The position numbers were made by a program, and so were the translations under genes. This document shows positions 50,517 to 60,200 of a stretch of 64,000 bases of DNA, piece after piece. The stretch comes from Nitrospiraceae bacterium. GTDB lineage: Bacteria; Nitrospirota; Nitrospiria; Nitrospirales; Nitrospiraceae. How positions within the stretch are numbered: position 1 is the first letter of the stretch; every line of letters begins with the position of its first letter. The stretch spans positions 41,059 to 105,058 of the forward strand of contig CAKKRE010000046.1 of assembly GCA_919902505.1 (NCBI GenBank). The letters are read 5' to 3'. The notes beneath the pieces are model-generated. The model ran no database searches and was not told the origin of the DNA. It was given only the letters and a program-made list of their open reading frames with translations.

Positions 50517-53500
50517 CTCCGCTGTGGCGTTTGCTTTGTCCAGTTCGACGTAGAAGCGCCAGGCCCCGCTCGCCGGAACCTCCAGGCTGCCCTCGATCAG
50601 CCACGAAGTAGCGCACCGTCAACCCCTGATTTGCAAGGGTGGCCAACGGATCGAGCAGCGGGCTCGCGGTGTTCAACACCGCCTTGTCGGTCAGCAGGCT
50701 TTCGACCATCACGGTGTCGGCGCCGCTGCGCGCTGCCATCGTCTGCACGATGAATTGACGGACGAGGCGCTGCTGGAGGTAAGGCAGGAACGCCTGCACA
50801 AGTCGCGCACGGCGCGCCTTGAGCTGTACGTCAGCAGCTTTGGCGTCGTTCGCCGGCAAGGGCGCGAAGAGCGTCTCGAAGTCCGCGTCGTCAAGAAATC
50901 CGGACGCCGGCACGACGCCCGGCGCCGACTTGCGCAGGTGCCGGTTGAAGAAGTCACGCGACTGTTGCTGCACCTGTAGCAGTAGTCTCGCAAACAGCGG
51001 CGAAGGCACGTGCGCAGCCCCGGCTGCCGGCAACGGGTACCGGTTCACCAGCGCTGTTCTTTGCGCATCAAGCAACACACCTCGAAAGCGCAGGAACTGC
51101 GCGTTGCGCACGGCATCGTGCTTCGTCTCGACGATGCCCTCGGCGCCAGCCAGCGCACTGCCGACAAGGGGGCTTTCGCCAGCGCCCGGCGACTCGATTA
51201 CCAGGTACGTGACGTTGCCATTGAGCATCGAGATGAAGGTACTGGCCACCTCAGGTGCCAACACCAAGCCGAGTTTCGAAAGCAAGACTTCTTCGCCGAT
51301 GGTCCCAGGATCGGCCGGTACTGCATGCTCAGCCCGGATGGCTTGCACACCGTCGGCCAGCCCCTTGAGCAACGCCAGCAACTCCCCATCGTCATCGCGA
51401 AGCAGCTTGGTGTTGTCCAGGCGATGACGTATCAGGGCGTCGACGTCTCCGGCTTTCAGGCCGGCTGCCCGCAGCAGATCGCCCAGATCTGCAAACGCCA
51501 AGGTCTGGGAGAACGGGTGGTCCTCAGCCAGCGTCGCCAGCGGATCCGTATGCAATGGCTTGAAAGGGTCCAGTCCACTGAGCTTGCGCAGCGTGAGCAG
51601 GTCGGGCATGCCGATCTTTAATGCCTTGGCCAGCAGAGCGTGGCGGTACAGCAGTGAGACATTGGGTAGCGTCAGCATCGCCTGCGGCGGTGCGCCCGCT
51701 ACGCCGCCTGCGCGAAGCTGCATGCCGGCATCGCGGAGCACCTGTTCGATGTCGGTCGCCGTCAGGCCCATAGCCCCTTGCAGTGTGACCATGTGGTCCA
51801 CCAACGGCACGTTCAGCGCGGTCAAGTATTCCCCCAGCGCGTTCTCGAACGCTGCCGGGGCTTTGGCTGCGCCACGACCAAGAAAGAGCTGCGCGTACAG
51901 TGGCTTGTTGCCGGTAGTGGAGATATCCGACCAAAGTGTCACCAGCTTCAATCGCCCATTGGCGCCAAGCTTCAGCCGCTCATCCAGCGCTTTCAGGTGC
52001 GCCAGATGCACCAGCGCACTGGCCAAAGGCTTCTTCTGCAGATTGGCATCCAGGGCGTCGAAGGGAGCGTTCTTGGGCACCAGCACCTGCAAGGCGCGAT
52101 CGGTCTCTTCGATGGACCAACCCAGGCGCCGCCACAGCCGCACAAACAGGTTGATGCGTACCAGTTCGATCGGCGCGACGCTGCTGCCATCGGCGTGCTG
52201 CAAGGTGGTCAGATCGAAACTGCACCCGGCGTCGGGGTCGGCCAATACCAACACCTTGCTGAAGTCAATGGCCAGGACCTTGGCCTTCAATGCCGCGAGG
52301 TTGCTGCCCGCCTCGGCAGCGAAGTCGCTCAGCCGCCGCTCGAAAGACGCGATGTCGTCGAGCTTCTTTTGCTGTTCGGCGGTTGGCGCTGCCGGTGCGG
52401 GTGTTAGCCCCGCACTGTCGACCTTGTAGCGATAGGCATCGCCCACGCTTAAGCGCGCCCGATACAGCAACGTGAGCTTGCTCAGCCCCGGGTTGACGAA
52501 TCCCGTCATCACCACCTGAGTGATCTCGCGGTAGCTCAGCCCCAACCTGCGCGACAGGGCCTTGGCCGAGCGCAGCATGGCTGGTGCCTGCAGCACGAGC
52601 AGGTCGCCCGCGACGGGCGACGCATTCCAGGCCTTGGCGAAGATCAGCTTGGTTCGGCCGACACCACCTGAGCCCGGGGCCCCAATGGCCGTGAGCTTGT
52701 TGGCTTCGCCCGCATCGGCATTGGCGCTGACGTCAAAGTAGCCGCAGGACATGCCCGGTGCAAGGCCCGAAACCTCGGCGTCTGCCAGACTCACCGACGT
52801 TTCGGGGGCATTGATGGGTGATTGGATGGCTGCGCGCAGCGCAGGCCAGCCATAGAGGTCGTGCCATGCGTCATTGAGCAACGGAGCAGTGCGCGTGAAC
52901 AACGCGACTTCAGCAGGGGATAGTCCAAGCGACTCGATGAAGATCTCGGCGCGGCCGACTCCGCCGTTGACCCACAAGTCATCCTGGCGGCGCAGCGTCT
53001 GCAGCACCTCGTGCAGCGGCGCATCCGCGTGAGCGCAGAACTGGCGCACCATCTCCAGCGACCGGTCGAACGGCAGCGCCAGCGGATAGGTCGCCTGGCG
53101 CAAAGCATCGTAGGCGGCAGCAATCACGTTCTGCGGTTCGGCCAGCAGATCGGTCGTGTTGGCGTCGCCTGTATCGCGCGCAGCCGCAGCGGCCAGTTGC
53201 CCATGCGCCGCGTGGTACTCGAGAATCTCGTTCACGAGGTCTATGTAAGGCAACGCGGTATGCGTGTTCTCGCAAGTCAGTGCAAGGTGCGGCAGGTCGG
53301 GGCGACGCTGCACGAGCACGTCGTAGGGCTTCATCGCCTCGCCGGCATGTGGTCCGCTGGCAAAGGTGTGCGGGTAGGCGTTGCCGCCGTGGGTAAGCTT
53401 CCACAGCGCCTGCGTGTTAGCCCAGGTCTGAGCGTCGATGTCGACATACTGCAGAAGGTCCACCAGGTAGGCAGCCGGGCTCAGGACCGATTGGCAGTTC

Positions 53501-55860
53501 TGGCACTCGCAGTAGTCCAACGAGCCGAACAGCGACTCCATCGTTGGTACGCGACGGATCAGACCGGCGCGATCCACGTCACCGATGGGCAGCGGGTTCG
53601 GAACTACCGCCGTGCCCCCGCCCCCAGAGGCACTCTGCGCCGCGCCGAACAAGCTGTAGACCACGCTGCTGACCTGCACCGCCTGCTCGTACACCTTGCG
53701 TGCAATGCCGTCGGCCGGATCGACCTTGAAGATCTCGTGGTACTCGGCGTTGAACGTCTTCTCGAAGTGCTCTTGCATCAAGCCGGTCACGTCATGAGCG
53801 GACCCGAGGCCCATCTTCATCAGCGTGACCTGCGCTTCATCACTCGGCGAGATCGAGTAGGTGGCATGCAGTGCCTTGAGATTGTTCGCTGGCGCGGCGT
53901 GCAACTCGGCTTCGGTGGCTCCCTGCTGCTCGAGGAAGGTGGACACCGGCGTCTGCCCCAATCGATAGCCTTTGGCCGCAGAGCGCTCCAACAGCTTCAC
54001 CGTTTCATCGTGGGCTTCGGCAAGCGCAAAGCGAGCGTCGCTGGACAAGCGCGCCGTCAACACTTGAGTGGGATAGGTGCGGTGCACCTTGCGCGCCATA
54101 TCCGCGGCAAATGCGTTGGCCCTAACCAGCACGTCGGCCCCTTCGTAAGCCGACGGAATCAGGGTCGCCAACTTCTTTAGCCCGGCCTCACTTGGGTTGG
54201 CGCGCTCCTGCTGTGCAATGCCCGCTTCGTCAAACAATTCGTCGGCCCAGGCCTTGGTTGTGTACAGCCCCTTGGCAGCCAGGGCCGCTGGATCCTTCAC
54301 CCCCATCTTCATCAGGCGACTGGTCATCGCAGCGCTATTGCCGGCCAAGAAGGCAAACTTGCCGTGCAATTGCAGCGCCCCCACCTGTTCATCGGTGAAT
54401 CCAGCCTTGGCAGCCTTCTTCCACAAGCTCTCTGCGTCGCCGCTATACGTGAAAAACAGAGCGGCAAACTTCTTCTGCTCGGCTTCGTTCAAGCCAGTGG
54501 TGGCCAGCAACTCGGCATAGCTCGACTGCGACCCCGGCGCAGCGTCGACCAGGTTGGCCTTGGCAGCAAAGGCCGCGAAGAGCTTGACCTGTGCGGTGAT
54601 GGCGCCATCATCCAGATCGATGATACCCGACTCTCGCGCCTTCTTCAGGCCCGGCTCGACGAGATCGAACTTGACTGCGGCCAGCAGTCTCTTGTCAGCG
54701 GGCAGGCCCACGCGCAGCAGACCGTACAGCGCCTCGGCGGACATGCCGACCTCAACTGCGGTGGCCAGCCGCTGCGCCCAGCAGTTCAAGGCGAGCAGCC
54801 GAGCGTCCCAGCCGGTGCTGCGTGCCAACACGGTGATGTCTTGCCGGTCGGTACTTTCCACCGCGTCCGCCAGCTTCTCGATGGCCCCTATCTCAGCGGC
54901 CACGGCGGCGCTCATGCGCTGGTACTCGCTGGCGACCTTCACGCCATCGGCAGGCACAATGAGTTCGAGCCGTCGGCGCTGTTCGGCAGTGAGTGCGCCC
55001 AGCGGCTTCGTCAGCGCCACTTCGCTGTTGTCGGCCTTCAGCTGGCGTATCTCAAAATTGGCCGACGCGGCTTGCGGCGGATAAGCGAGCGCAAAGCGCC
55101 CGTCCGCGGCAGACACCGCCTCCGACAACTTCGCATCCTTTCCACCGAAAGCGAGGCGATACAGGCGCAAGATGACACCCGGGGCCGGCTGGCGGGAAGG
55201 CCAGCGCACGATACCAGCAATCTGTTGCCGTTCTGCCGGTGGTTCCGGCACCTCGGGCAGCTGCAATACCAACGTCTCGAGCGGCTTGGCACGCCGGATC
55301 ACGGGAGAGGTTGCCAGGGCCTTGCCCTCGCGGCTCTCCACGGTGACACGCAGGTCGACGGCGGGAACACCGGGCAGCAACTCGTAGCGGATGGTGAACT
55401 GGCCGTCACTGTCAGTGCTGTCCTGGCCAAGGCGGATAGCGGTCGCATCACTTACGTGAAAAGCTCGAACGACAAGGCCCCAAAACCTAACCCTTTCATC
55501 ACCCTCGGCAGCAGGCTTCACCACGCCGGCCACGATACGCGCCGTTGTGTCTGAAGGCTTTTCGTCGAGCAGACCCCAGCCACGCAGCAAGGTGTTCAGC
55601 GCTTTGGCGGTACTCTCGTCCACCTCTCCATTACCCTGCAGGTGGTTCAGTTCCTGAAACTGCCTCAACACCCGCTGGGTCAGGTCAGCGAACTTGCCCG
55701 CTGCACGCTCGCGCTGGAGCCCAGCGACCGCCTTATCGCGCGCCGCGGGATCGCTTGCCAGCAGGACCCCGCGATTCAGGCACTCCACTAGCGCATCTTG
55801 CAGGTCCGCGACGGCTGCGCGGTCAGCGCCTGGTGTCAACGGAAAGATAATCGTATTCAT
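50458..55860 (-). CDS. Tc toxin TcA subunit, N-terminal part (TcaA-like)
   Basis: An 1800-aa frame from ATG 55860, with GGGGGAG about 9 bases upstream and an ATGA overlap with the NUDIX gene. Residues about 5-90 resemble a peptidoglycan-binding-like helical domain ('LQDALVECLNRGV', 'FQELNHLQGNGEVDESTAKALN'). Two carboxypeptidase-regulatory/Ig-like beta domains follow (about 105-290). The VRP1 domain is diagnostic: 'CECQNCQSVLSPAAYLVDLLQYVD' near residue 787. The final ~60 residues after GLTVRYFVAD are out-of-frame nonsense (Arg/Gly/Ser rich), showing that the true protein continues in the next ORF. Cluster members act outside the cell as a toxin-injection shell. Confidence 0.88.
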   Translation of the reverse strand: MNTIIFPLTPGADRAAVADLQDALVECLNRGVLLASDPAARDKAVAGLQRERAAGKFADLTQRVLRQFQELNHLQGNGEVDESTAKALNTLLRGWGLLDEKPSDTTARIVAGVVKPAAEGDERVRFWGLVVRAFHVSDATAIRLGQDSTDSDGQFTIRYELLPGVPAVDLRVTVESREGKALATSPVIRRAKPLETLVLQLPEVPEPPAERQQIAGIVRWPSRQPAPGVILRLYRLAFGGKDAKLSEAVSAADGRFALAYPPQAASANFEIRQLKADNSEVALTKPLGALTAEQRRRLELIVPADGVKVASEYQRMSAAVAAEIGAIEKLADAVESTDRQDITVLARSTGWDARLLALNCWAQRLATAVEVGMSAEALYGLLRVGLPADKRLLAAVKFDLVEPGLKKARESGIIDLDDGAITAQVKLFAAFAAKANLVDAAPGSQSSYAELLATTGLNEAEQKKFAALFFTYSGDAESLWKKAAKAGFTDEQVGALQLHGKFAFLAGNSAAMTSRLMKMGVKDPAALAAKGLYTTKAWADELFDEAGIAQQERANPSEAGLKKLATLIPSAYEGADVLVRANAFAADMARKVHRTYPTQVLTARLSSDARFALAEAHDETVKLLERSAAKGYRLGQTPVSTFLEQQGATEAELHAAPANNLKALHATYSISPSDEAQVTLMKMGLGSAHDVTGLMQEHFEKTFNAEYHEIFKVDPADGIARKVYEQAVQVSSVVYSLFGAAQSASGGGGTAVVPNPLPIGDVDRAGLIRRVPTMESLFGSLDYCECQNCQSVLSPAAYLVDLLQYVDIDAQTWANTQALWKLTHGGNAYPHTFASGPHAGEAMKPYDVLVQRRPDLPHLALTCENTHTALPYIDLVNEILEYHAAHGQLAAAAARDTGDANTTDLLAEPQNVIAAAYDALRQATYPLALPFDRSLEMVRQFCAHADAPLHEVLQTLRRQDDLWVNGGVGRAEIFIESLGLSPAEVALFTRTAPLLNDAWHDLYGWPALRAAIQSPINAPETSVSLADAEVSGLAPGMSCGYFDVSANADAGEANKLTAIGAPGSGGVGRTKLIFAKAWNASPVAGDLLVLQAPAMLRSAKALSRRLGLSYREITQVVMTGFVNPGLSKLTLLYRARLSVGDAYRYKVDSAGLTPAPAAPTAEQQKKLDDIASFERRLSDFAAEAGSNLAALKAKVLAIDFSKVLVLADPDAGCSFDLTTLQHADGSSVAPIELVRINLFVRLWRRLGWSIEETDRALQVLVPKNAPFDALDANLQKKPLASALVHLAHLKALDERLKLGANGRLKLVTLWSDISTTGNKPLYAQLFLGRGAAKAPAAFENALGEYLTALNVPLVDHMVTLQGAMGLTATDIEQVLRDAGMQLRAGGVAGAPPQAMLTLPNVSLLYRHALLAKALKIGMPDLLTLRKLSGLDPFKPLHTDPLATLAEDHPFSQTLAFADLGDLLRAAGLKAGDVDALIRHRLDNTKLLRDDDGELLALLKGLADGVQAIRAEHAVPADPGTIGEEVLLSKLGLVLAPEVASTFISMLNGNVTYLVIESPGAGESPLVGSALAGAEGIVETKHDAVRNAQFLRFRGVLLDAQRTALVNRYPLPAAGAAHVPSPLFARLLLQVQQQSRDFFNRHLRKSAPGVVPASGFLDDADFETLFAPLPANDAKAADVQLKARRARLVQAFLPYLQQRLVRQFIVQTMAARSGADTVMVESLLTDKAVLNTASPLLDPLATLANQGLTVRYFVADRGQPGGSGERGLALLRRTGQSKRHSGVALSSPHRCRLAHGHRGSG

Positions 55861-57092
55861 TTGGGAACTCCCCCTCTGGGCCCAGAGCCCTTGACGATTA
55901 GTCGAAGAATTCGTCTGCTTCGATAAAGACACCTGGACGGCGAGGACCTATGAGATTGTCGGGACACCAATCGCGCCACTCGCTGTTCTGCCACCCGGAG
56001 CAACTCGCGCGTCTCGAGATAACTTGCCTGCTTCACGGCCTCTCGTAACGAAAACCAACGGTGTTCTCGGAAATTGTCCTCCCGCAGACCACAGCCCGTC
56101 TTTTCCATAAGATAAAACAGACACTCGCCGCCGTTTCGAGAGACTGGTAACGACACACAGCCACACTCCTCATGAATTCTGGCCCAGACCCCCGTCTCTT
56201 CATGCACTTCGCGCGCAGCCGTTATTCGTGGATCCTCTCCAACCTCAATATGACCCTTGGGCAGAACCCATTGATTGGGATCGTCCTTGGCTTCGACAAG
56301 TAAATACTCGGCTTGTCCGCCGCGCATGCGATACACCACCCCACCGGCGTGGCTTGGACTGGCCACTGTGTGATCGGTTTTGTCAAGGGCGACCTTGCCG
56401 TCCTTGGCCGTGAGCGTGATGACAGACCAATAGGCTTGGTTTGTCGCCTTGTAGCGCTGCTCCATGTAGCGCCAGAGCGCCAGAGGGAGCATCAGCAGTA
56501 CGACCGAGACGCCCTCGACTGGCCACCGATGTTGCCAAGGCCATTCGGCGAGCAGGAGCAGCAACACAACCGTGAAACAGCGGAAGAATTTGGAATCAGC
56601 CTCGAAGCGCTGAACCGTGGCTAAACCATCAGGGTGCTCCTGAGCCAGAAGTGCCTTGGACCACTGGAAGGTATTGACCGCGTTCTGAGCCTGCAGGGGT
56701 TTGAGCGCTTGTTCTTTGATCTTTCCTGCACAGTTGACCGCGAGATCCTGTTCCTGCTTGAAGACAATCCAGCACAATGCTCGTACGAACCACGGTGAAA
56801 GCGTCCCTCTGTGTGCCAGCCGGATGATCTGCTTGTTCGACGATCTGTGCCTCAACCAGTCATATGGGAGGTCTAGCCATGAACTCAGCAGAAACACCAG
56901 ATGGCCGACCAGGTAGCTAGCAACAAGAAACGCGGCTACGCCTTTCGCCTCAGTAAGTTCCTGGTACCTGTCGTACCCCAAAACCACCGGGCCCATCTTA
57001 TCCATCAGTAAATAGGTGAGCAGCGCGCCTGGCAATAGGATGGAGAAGAAGTCCATCAGGCCGATGAAGAATTTCTGTGGCTCGTAGTTCAT
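55857..57092 (-). CDS. Membrane-anchored NUDIX hydrolase
   Basis: A 411-aa protein with N-terminal membrane helices (FSILLPGALLTYLLM; VAAFLVASYLVGHLVFLLSSWL), a cytoplasmic helical stretch, two more helices (CFTVVLLLLLAEW; VSVVLLMLPLALW), then a NUDIX domain at about 240-365. The NUDIX box is perfect: G-x5-E-x7-REVHEETGV in GHIEVGEDPRITAAREVHEETG. Substrate could be a nucleoside polyphosphate. Its stop overlaps the TcA start (ATGA) and it follows the TcB/TcC-like gene by 109 bases, so it is an integral part of the operon. The C-terminal tail is Arg/Ser-rich. Role in toxin biology unknown. Confidence 0.88.
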   Translation of the reverse strand: MNYEPQKFFIGLMDFFSILLPGALLTYLLMDKMGPVVLGYDRYQELTEAKGVAAFLVASYLVGHLVFLLSSWLDLPYDWLRHRSSNKQIIRLAHRGTLSPWFVRALCWIVFKQEQDLAVNCAGKIKEQALKPLQAQNAVNTFQWSKALLAQEHPDGLATVQRFEADSKFFRCFTVVLLLLLAEWPWQHRWPVEGVSVVLLMLPLALWRYMEQRYKATNQAYWSVITLTAKDGKVALDKTDHTVASPSHAGGVVYRMRGGQAEYLLVEAKDDPNQWVLPKGHIEVGEDPRITAAREVHEETGVWARIHEECGCVSLPVSRNGGECLFYLMEKTGCGLREDNFREHRWFSLREAVKQASYLETRELLRVAEQRVARLVSRQSHRSSPSRCLYRSRRILRLIVKGSGPRGGVPK

Positions 57093-57201
57093 CTGTTCGC
57101 TGCTATCACTCGGTCGTCAAAGCTTGTCGTTTGCAGCTGTTCATATTCGTGGTCTGTCCCCCACTGTGTCCTCTTGTTCTTTCATTCCAACCCAATCTTT
57201 T

Positions 57202-60200
57202 CTACTTGGACAGCTCTGGTTGTTCCTTCCTATAAATGGACAAGTCAGCACGTTTCGGCGGCAGCGGTCCATGCCGTGTTGACAGATCATCCACGAGTCG
57301 GTTGAAGCTTTGGTGCTGCTCCTCTTGCTTATTGAACACGGCGTCAAATTCCCGTCTGAAATCCCCATCGTTTTCATAGAGATCTACTAAACGCTCCACA
57401 TCGAATTTCTTGAGGCGATAAACCATTGAAGGAGCATCTCCCCGGAATATTTCACGTCCGCCTTCGGGACCTTCTGGTAGCACGTCTGCGCCGGCTTCCC
57501 TTGTCTTTACTGTCGACTTTCTTGTCTGATCAATTCCGGTTATTAGCATATGATGCCCATAGCTTCCTTGCGACCCCCAAACCAGAATGTCCCCAGGGCG
57601 AATATGTTGCGTTGATTCGTCAACCGCTGTGTTGAGGTTGTCCTTTGGTGTTGGTACCACCTCAATGATTCCCTCCTTTTCCAGTTTCTTAGCTTGGCTA
57701 ATGACGCCTTTAGTATTCAGCCAGAACTGCTGGGTCCTGTTACTAGTTGGAGGGGCCAGCCCAGCTTTGTAACTCAAATTGAAGACGTAGTCAGTGCAGT
57801 GCCACGCGACGCACGAAGCCTTCCCAGAATGCTCAATCTTGATTTCGCGGTGAGGCTCATAGTAAGGAACCTCCTTCCCTTCCTTGTCCTTTACAGCATT
57901 TCCTTTCTTGTCAAGTGCTGGCCGAGTTATTTCCTCCAGGGAGCGCGAGAGCGCGACTTCCCTAAGAAGCTTAGAAACGATAGTCGGCTGTTCGCTTGCG
58001 AGTTTTCGAATATCCACCTCGGTTGGCCGGGTTTCTGGTTGCTCAGCTTGGAATCCACGCTTGTCTCTAAGCGATACAGGATTAGCCCGGGCATAAGCGT
58101 AGAGAGACAAGCCGTCTATCAGTCCTTTGGGGTCACTACTTGCCCACCGCCCCAGCCACGCCGTGTAATACCTCGCTCCGTGGTAGTAGAGCCCGCTCTC
58201 CTCATCTCGCTCCTTGTCCGTATACCGATACCGCTTCACCGTCTCCGTCTGGCTGCGCACCGCCTGATAGGTCGAGTTCCCGTAAGGTGCGAATTCCTCG
58301 TAAGAGATGATCTGTGCCTGCTCATCCAACTCCAGGTTGGCCGAGCCAAGGTGGTTGCCGAACTGGTAGCGGATCAGTTGCCGTGGAGCCTGGTCGTCTC
58401 CCACCCGGTCGAGCGTTCGCGTCTCGACGAGAGCAATGCGTTGCTTGTCGTCCATCACGTGCAGCGTCTCGCGCTTCAGTGTAGCGGTGTTGTCCCCAAT
58501 GAGGCCGTTGTGTTTACGGAAGATTTCGAAACCGCCCAAGTAGATGCGTTCTTCGGTGAGACCTGGCGACTTTTCCCAGACCTTGCGCACGCGCTGGCCT
58601 GATGCGTCATAGACATAGAAGGCTGTGCCGCCACCTCCCCGATCAATCTTTCGCAACTGGTCTTTGTAGTCCCAGTGCATGTTTTGCCCAGGCAAGCCGC
58701 CGCCCAGGTGCGACATGCGCAACATGTTGCCATGAGCGTCGTGTTGATACGCTTCCGGCTGCGGGGTGTTGCCAGGCGGGTTCACCGTGGTATGGCTCAG
58801 GCGATTGCTGCTCTTGAGCAGCGTGCCGCCGTTGCCGTCTTCGATCAGGCTGGGTTCGAGGTAGTCGTAGGCCCGCGTCCAGCCCGCATGGGCCGGGTCG
58901 CTGCCGCGATGCTGCATCTGCAGGAAGTTGCCGACGGCGTCATAGACGTAGCGCTCGATGTAGGTGCCCATGGCCTTGAGCACGTTGGGATGGTCTTGCC
59001 GGGTGTGGAAGACGTTGAATGCATCCGGAGCGGTTGGCGGCTTGCGTGGACTATCGGCAGATTGTCCCAGTTGTCCAAGATGCTCGCGTCCTTCGGCCTG
59101 GATCAGCCGGTAGAGGGCGTCGTAGGTGTAGTCGTTGCTCGGTTCGACGCGCTGGTTGCGGAAGTAGATGGTCTGTTGCGCGTCGTCCCGGATGTGCATG
59201 ATGTTGCCGGCGGGGTCGTAGGTGTAGTGTAGGTTCTGCACCTGCTTGCCCGGCCAGCCGGGGTCAACGGCCTGCGGGTCGTCGCCAGGGAAATCTGCCG
59301 CCTTGCGCTTAGTTAGTAGCGTGGTGAGCCGGAAGGTGAGCGGGTCGTAGCTGTAAAGGGTGCTGGCGCCGTTCTTGTAGTCGACGCGCAGGCGCTGGCC
59401 CTTGGCGTCGTAGTCGATGTTGGCGACGCCAATCGGTGATGACGCTTCGGCGCTCGGTTCGAGCAGCGTGCCAGGTTCAGTCGCTCGTTCCAGCCACACG
59501 TCCACCCGATCCAGCAGATTCGCCTCGTTGAAGACCGGTTGAATGATGTTGATCTTGTTGGGGTGCTCGGCGCGCGTCAGGCTGCTGTGCGGCGCGATGG
59601 ACTGGATGGGGCGGTTGAGCGCGTCGTAGCGCGTGCTGCCCTCGAAAGACTCGGCGTCGAGCAACGGGTTCAGCAGCCAGTCCGGGATTTCGTCGTACTT
59701 GCTGATGAGGCGGCGCGTGCTGCGCAGCAGGTTGCCCTTGAAGTCGCAGGCTTCGATGGGGCTGCCGTTGGTGTCGAGCCTGGCGTTAGTGGCGACGCCA
59801 GCCGAATCGAAGTGGCGATAGATGCGGGTACGTAGGTTGAGGCGCAGTGCCCGATCCAGTACTGCTTGACTTGCACTTGCCGGGGGTTCGCCGTATTCGA
59901 TCTTGTCGACCAGGAAGTCGCGGTTCAGCGTGCGCGGGTCGGACGCTGCTTCACCGTTGACGATGGTGCCACGCACGGTCTGTTCCACCGGGCGGCGTAG
60001 CGCGTCGTAGGTCGTGGTGAAGTTGTGGCCGCGGCTGTCCCAGGCGCGGATGGGCTTGCCTGACACGTCGTTCAACATCCAGCGCGCGCCCGCCTCCATG
60101 CTGAGTTGGTGGATGCGGTTGCCGAGCATGTCGTAAGCGTAGCGCATGACGATGCGCTGCTCGATAGGCCCCGTCGGCAGGTGGTTGACAGGCAGTCGGC

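Noticed and set aside
57141..57377. 78-aa minus-strand frame after the RHS protein as an immunity gene
   Set aside because: It overlaps the RHS cargo coding sequence in another frame and has no ribosome site or domain.
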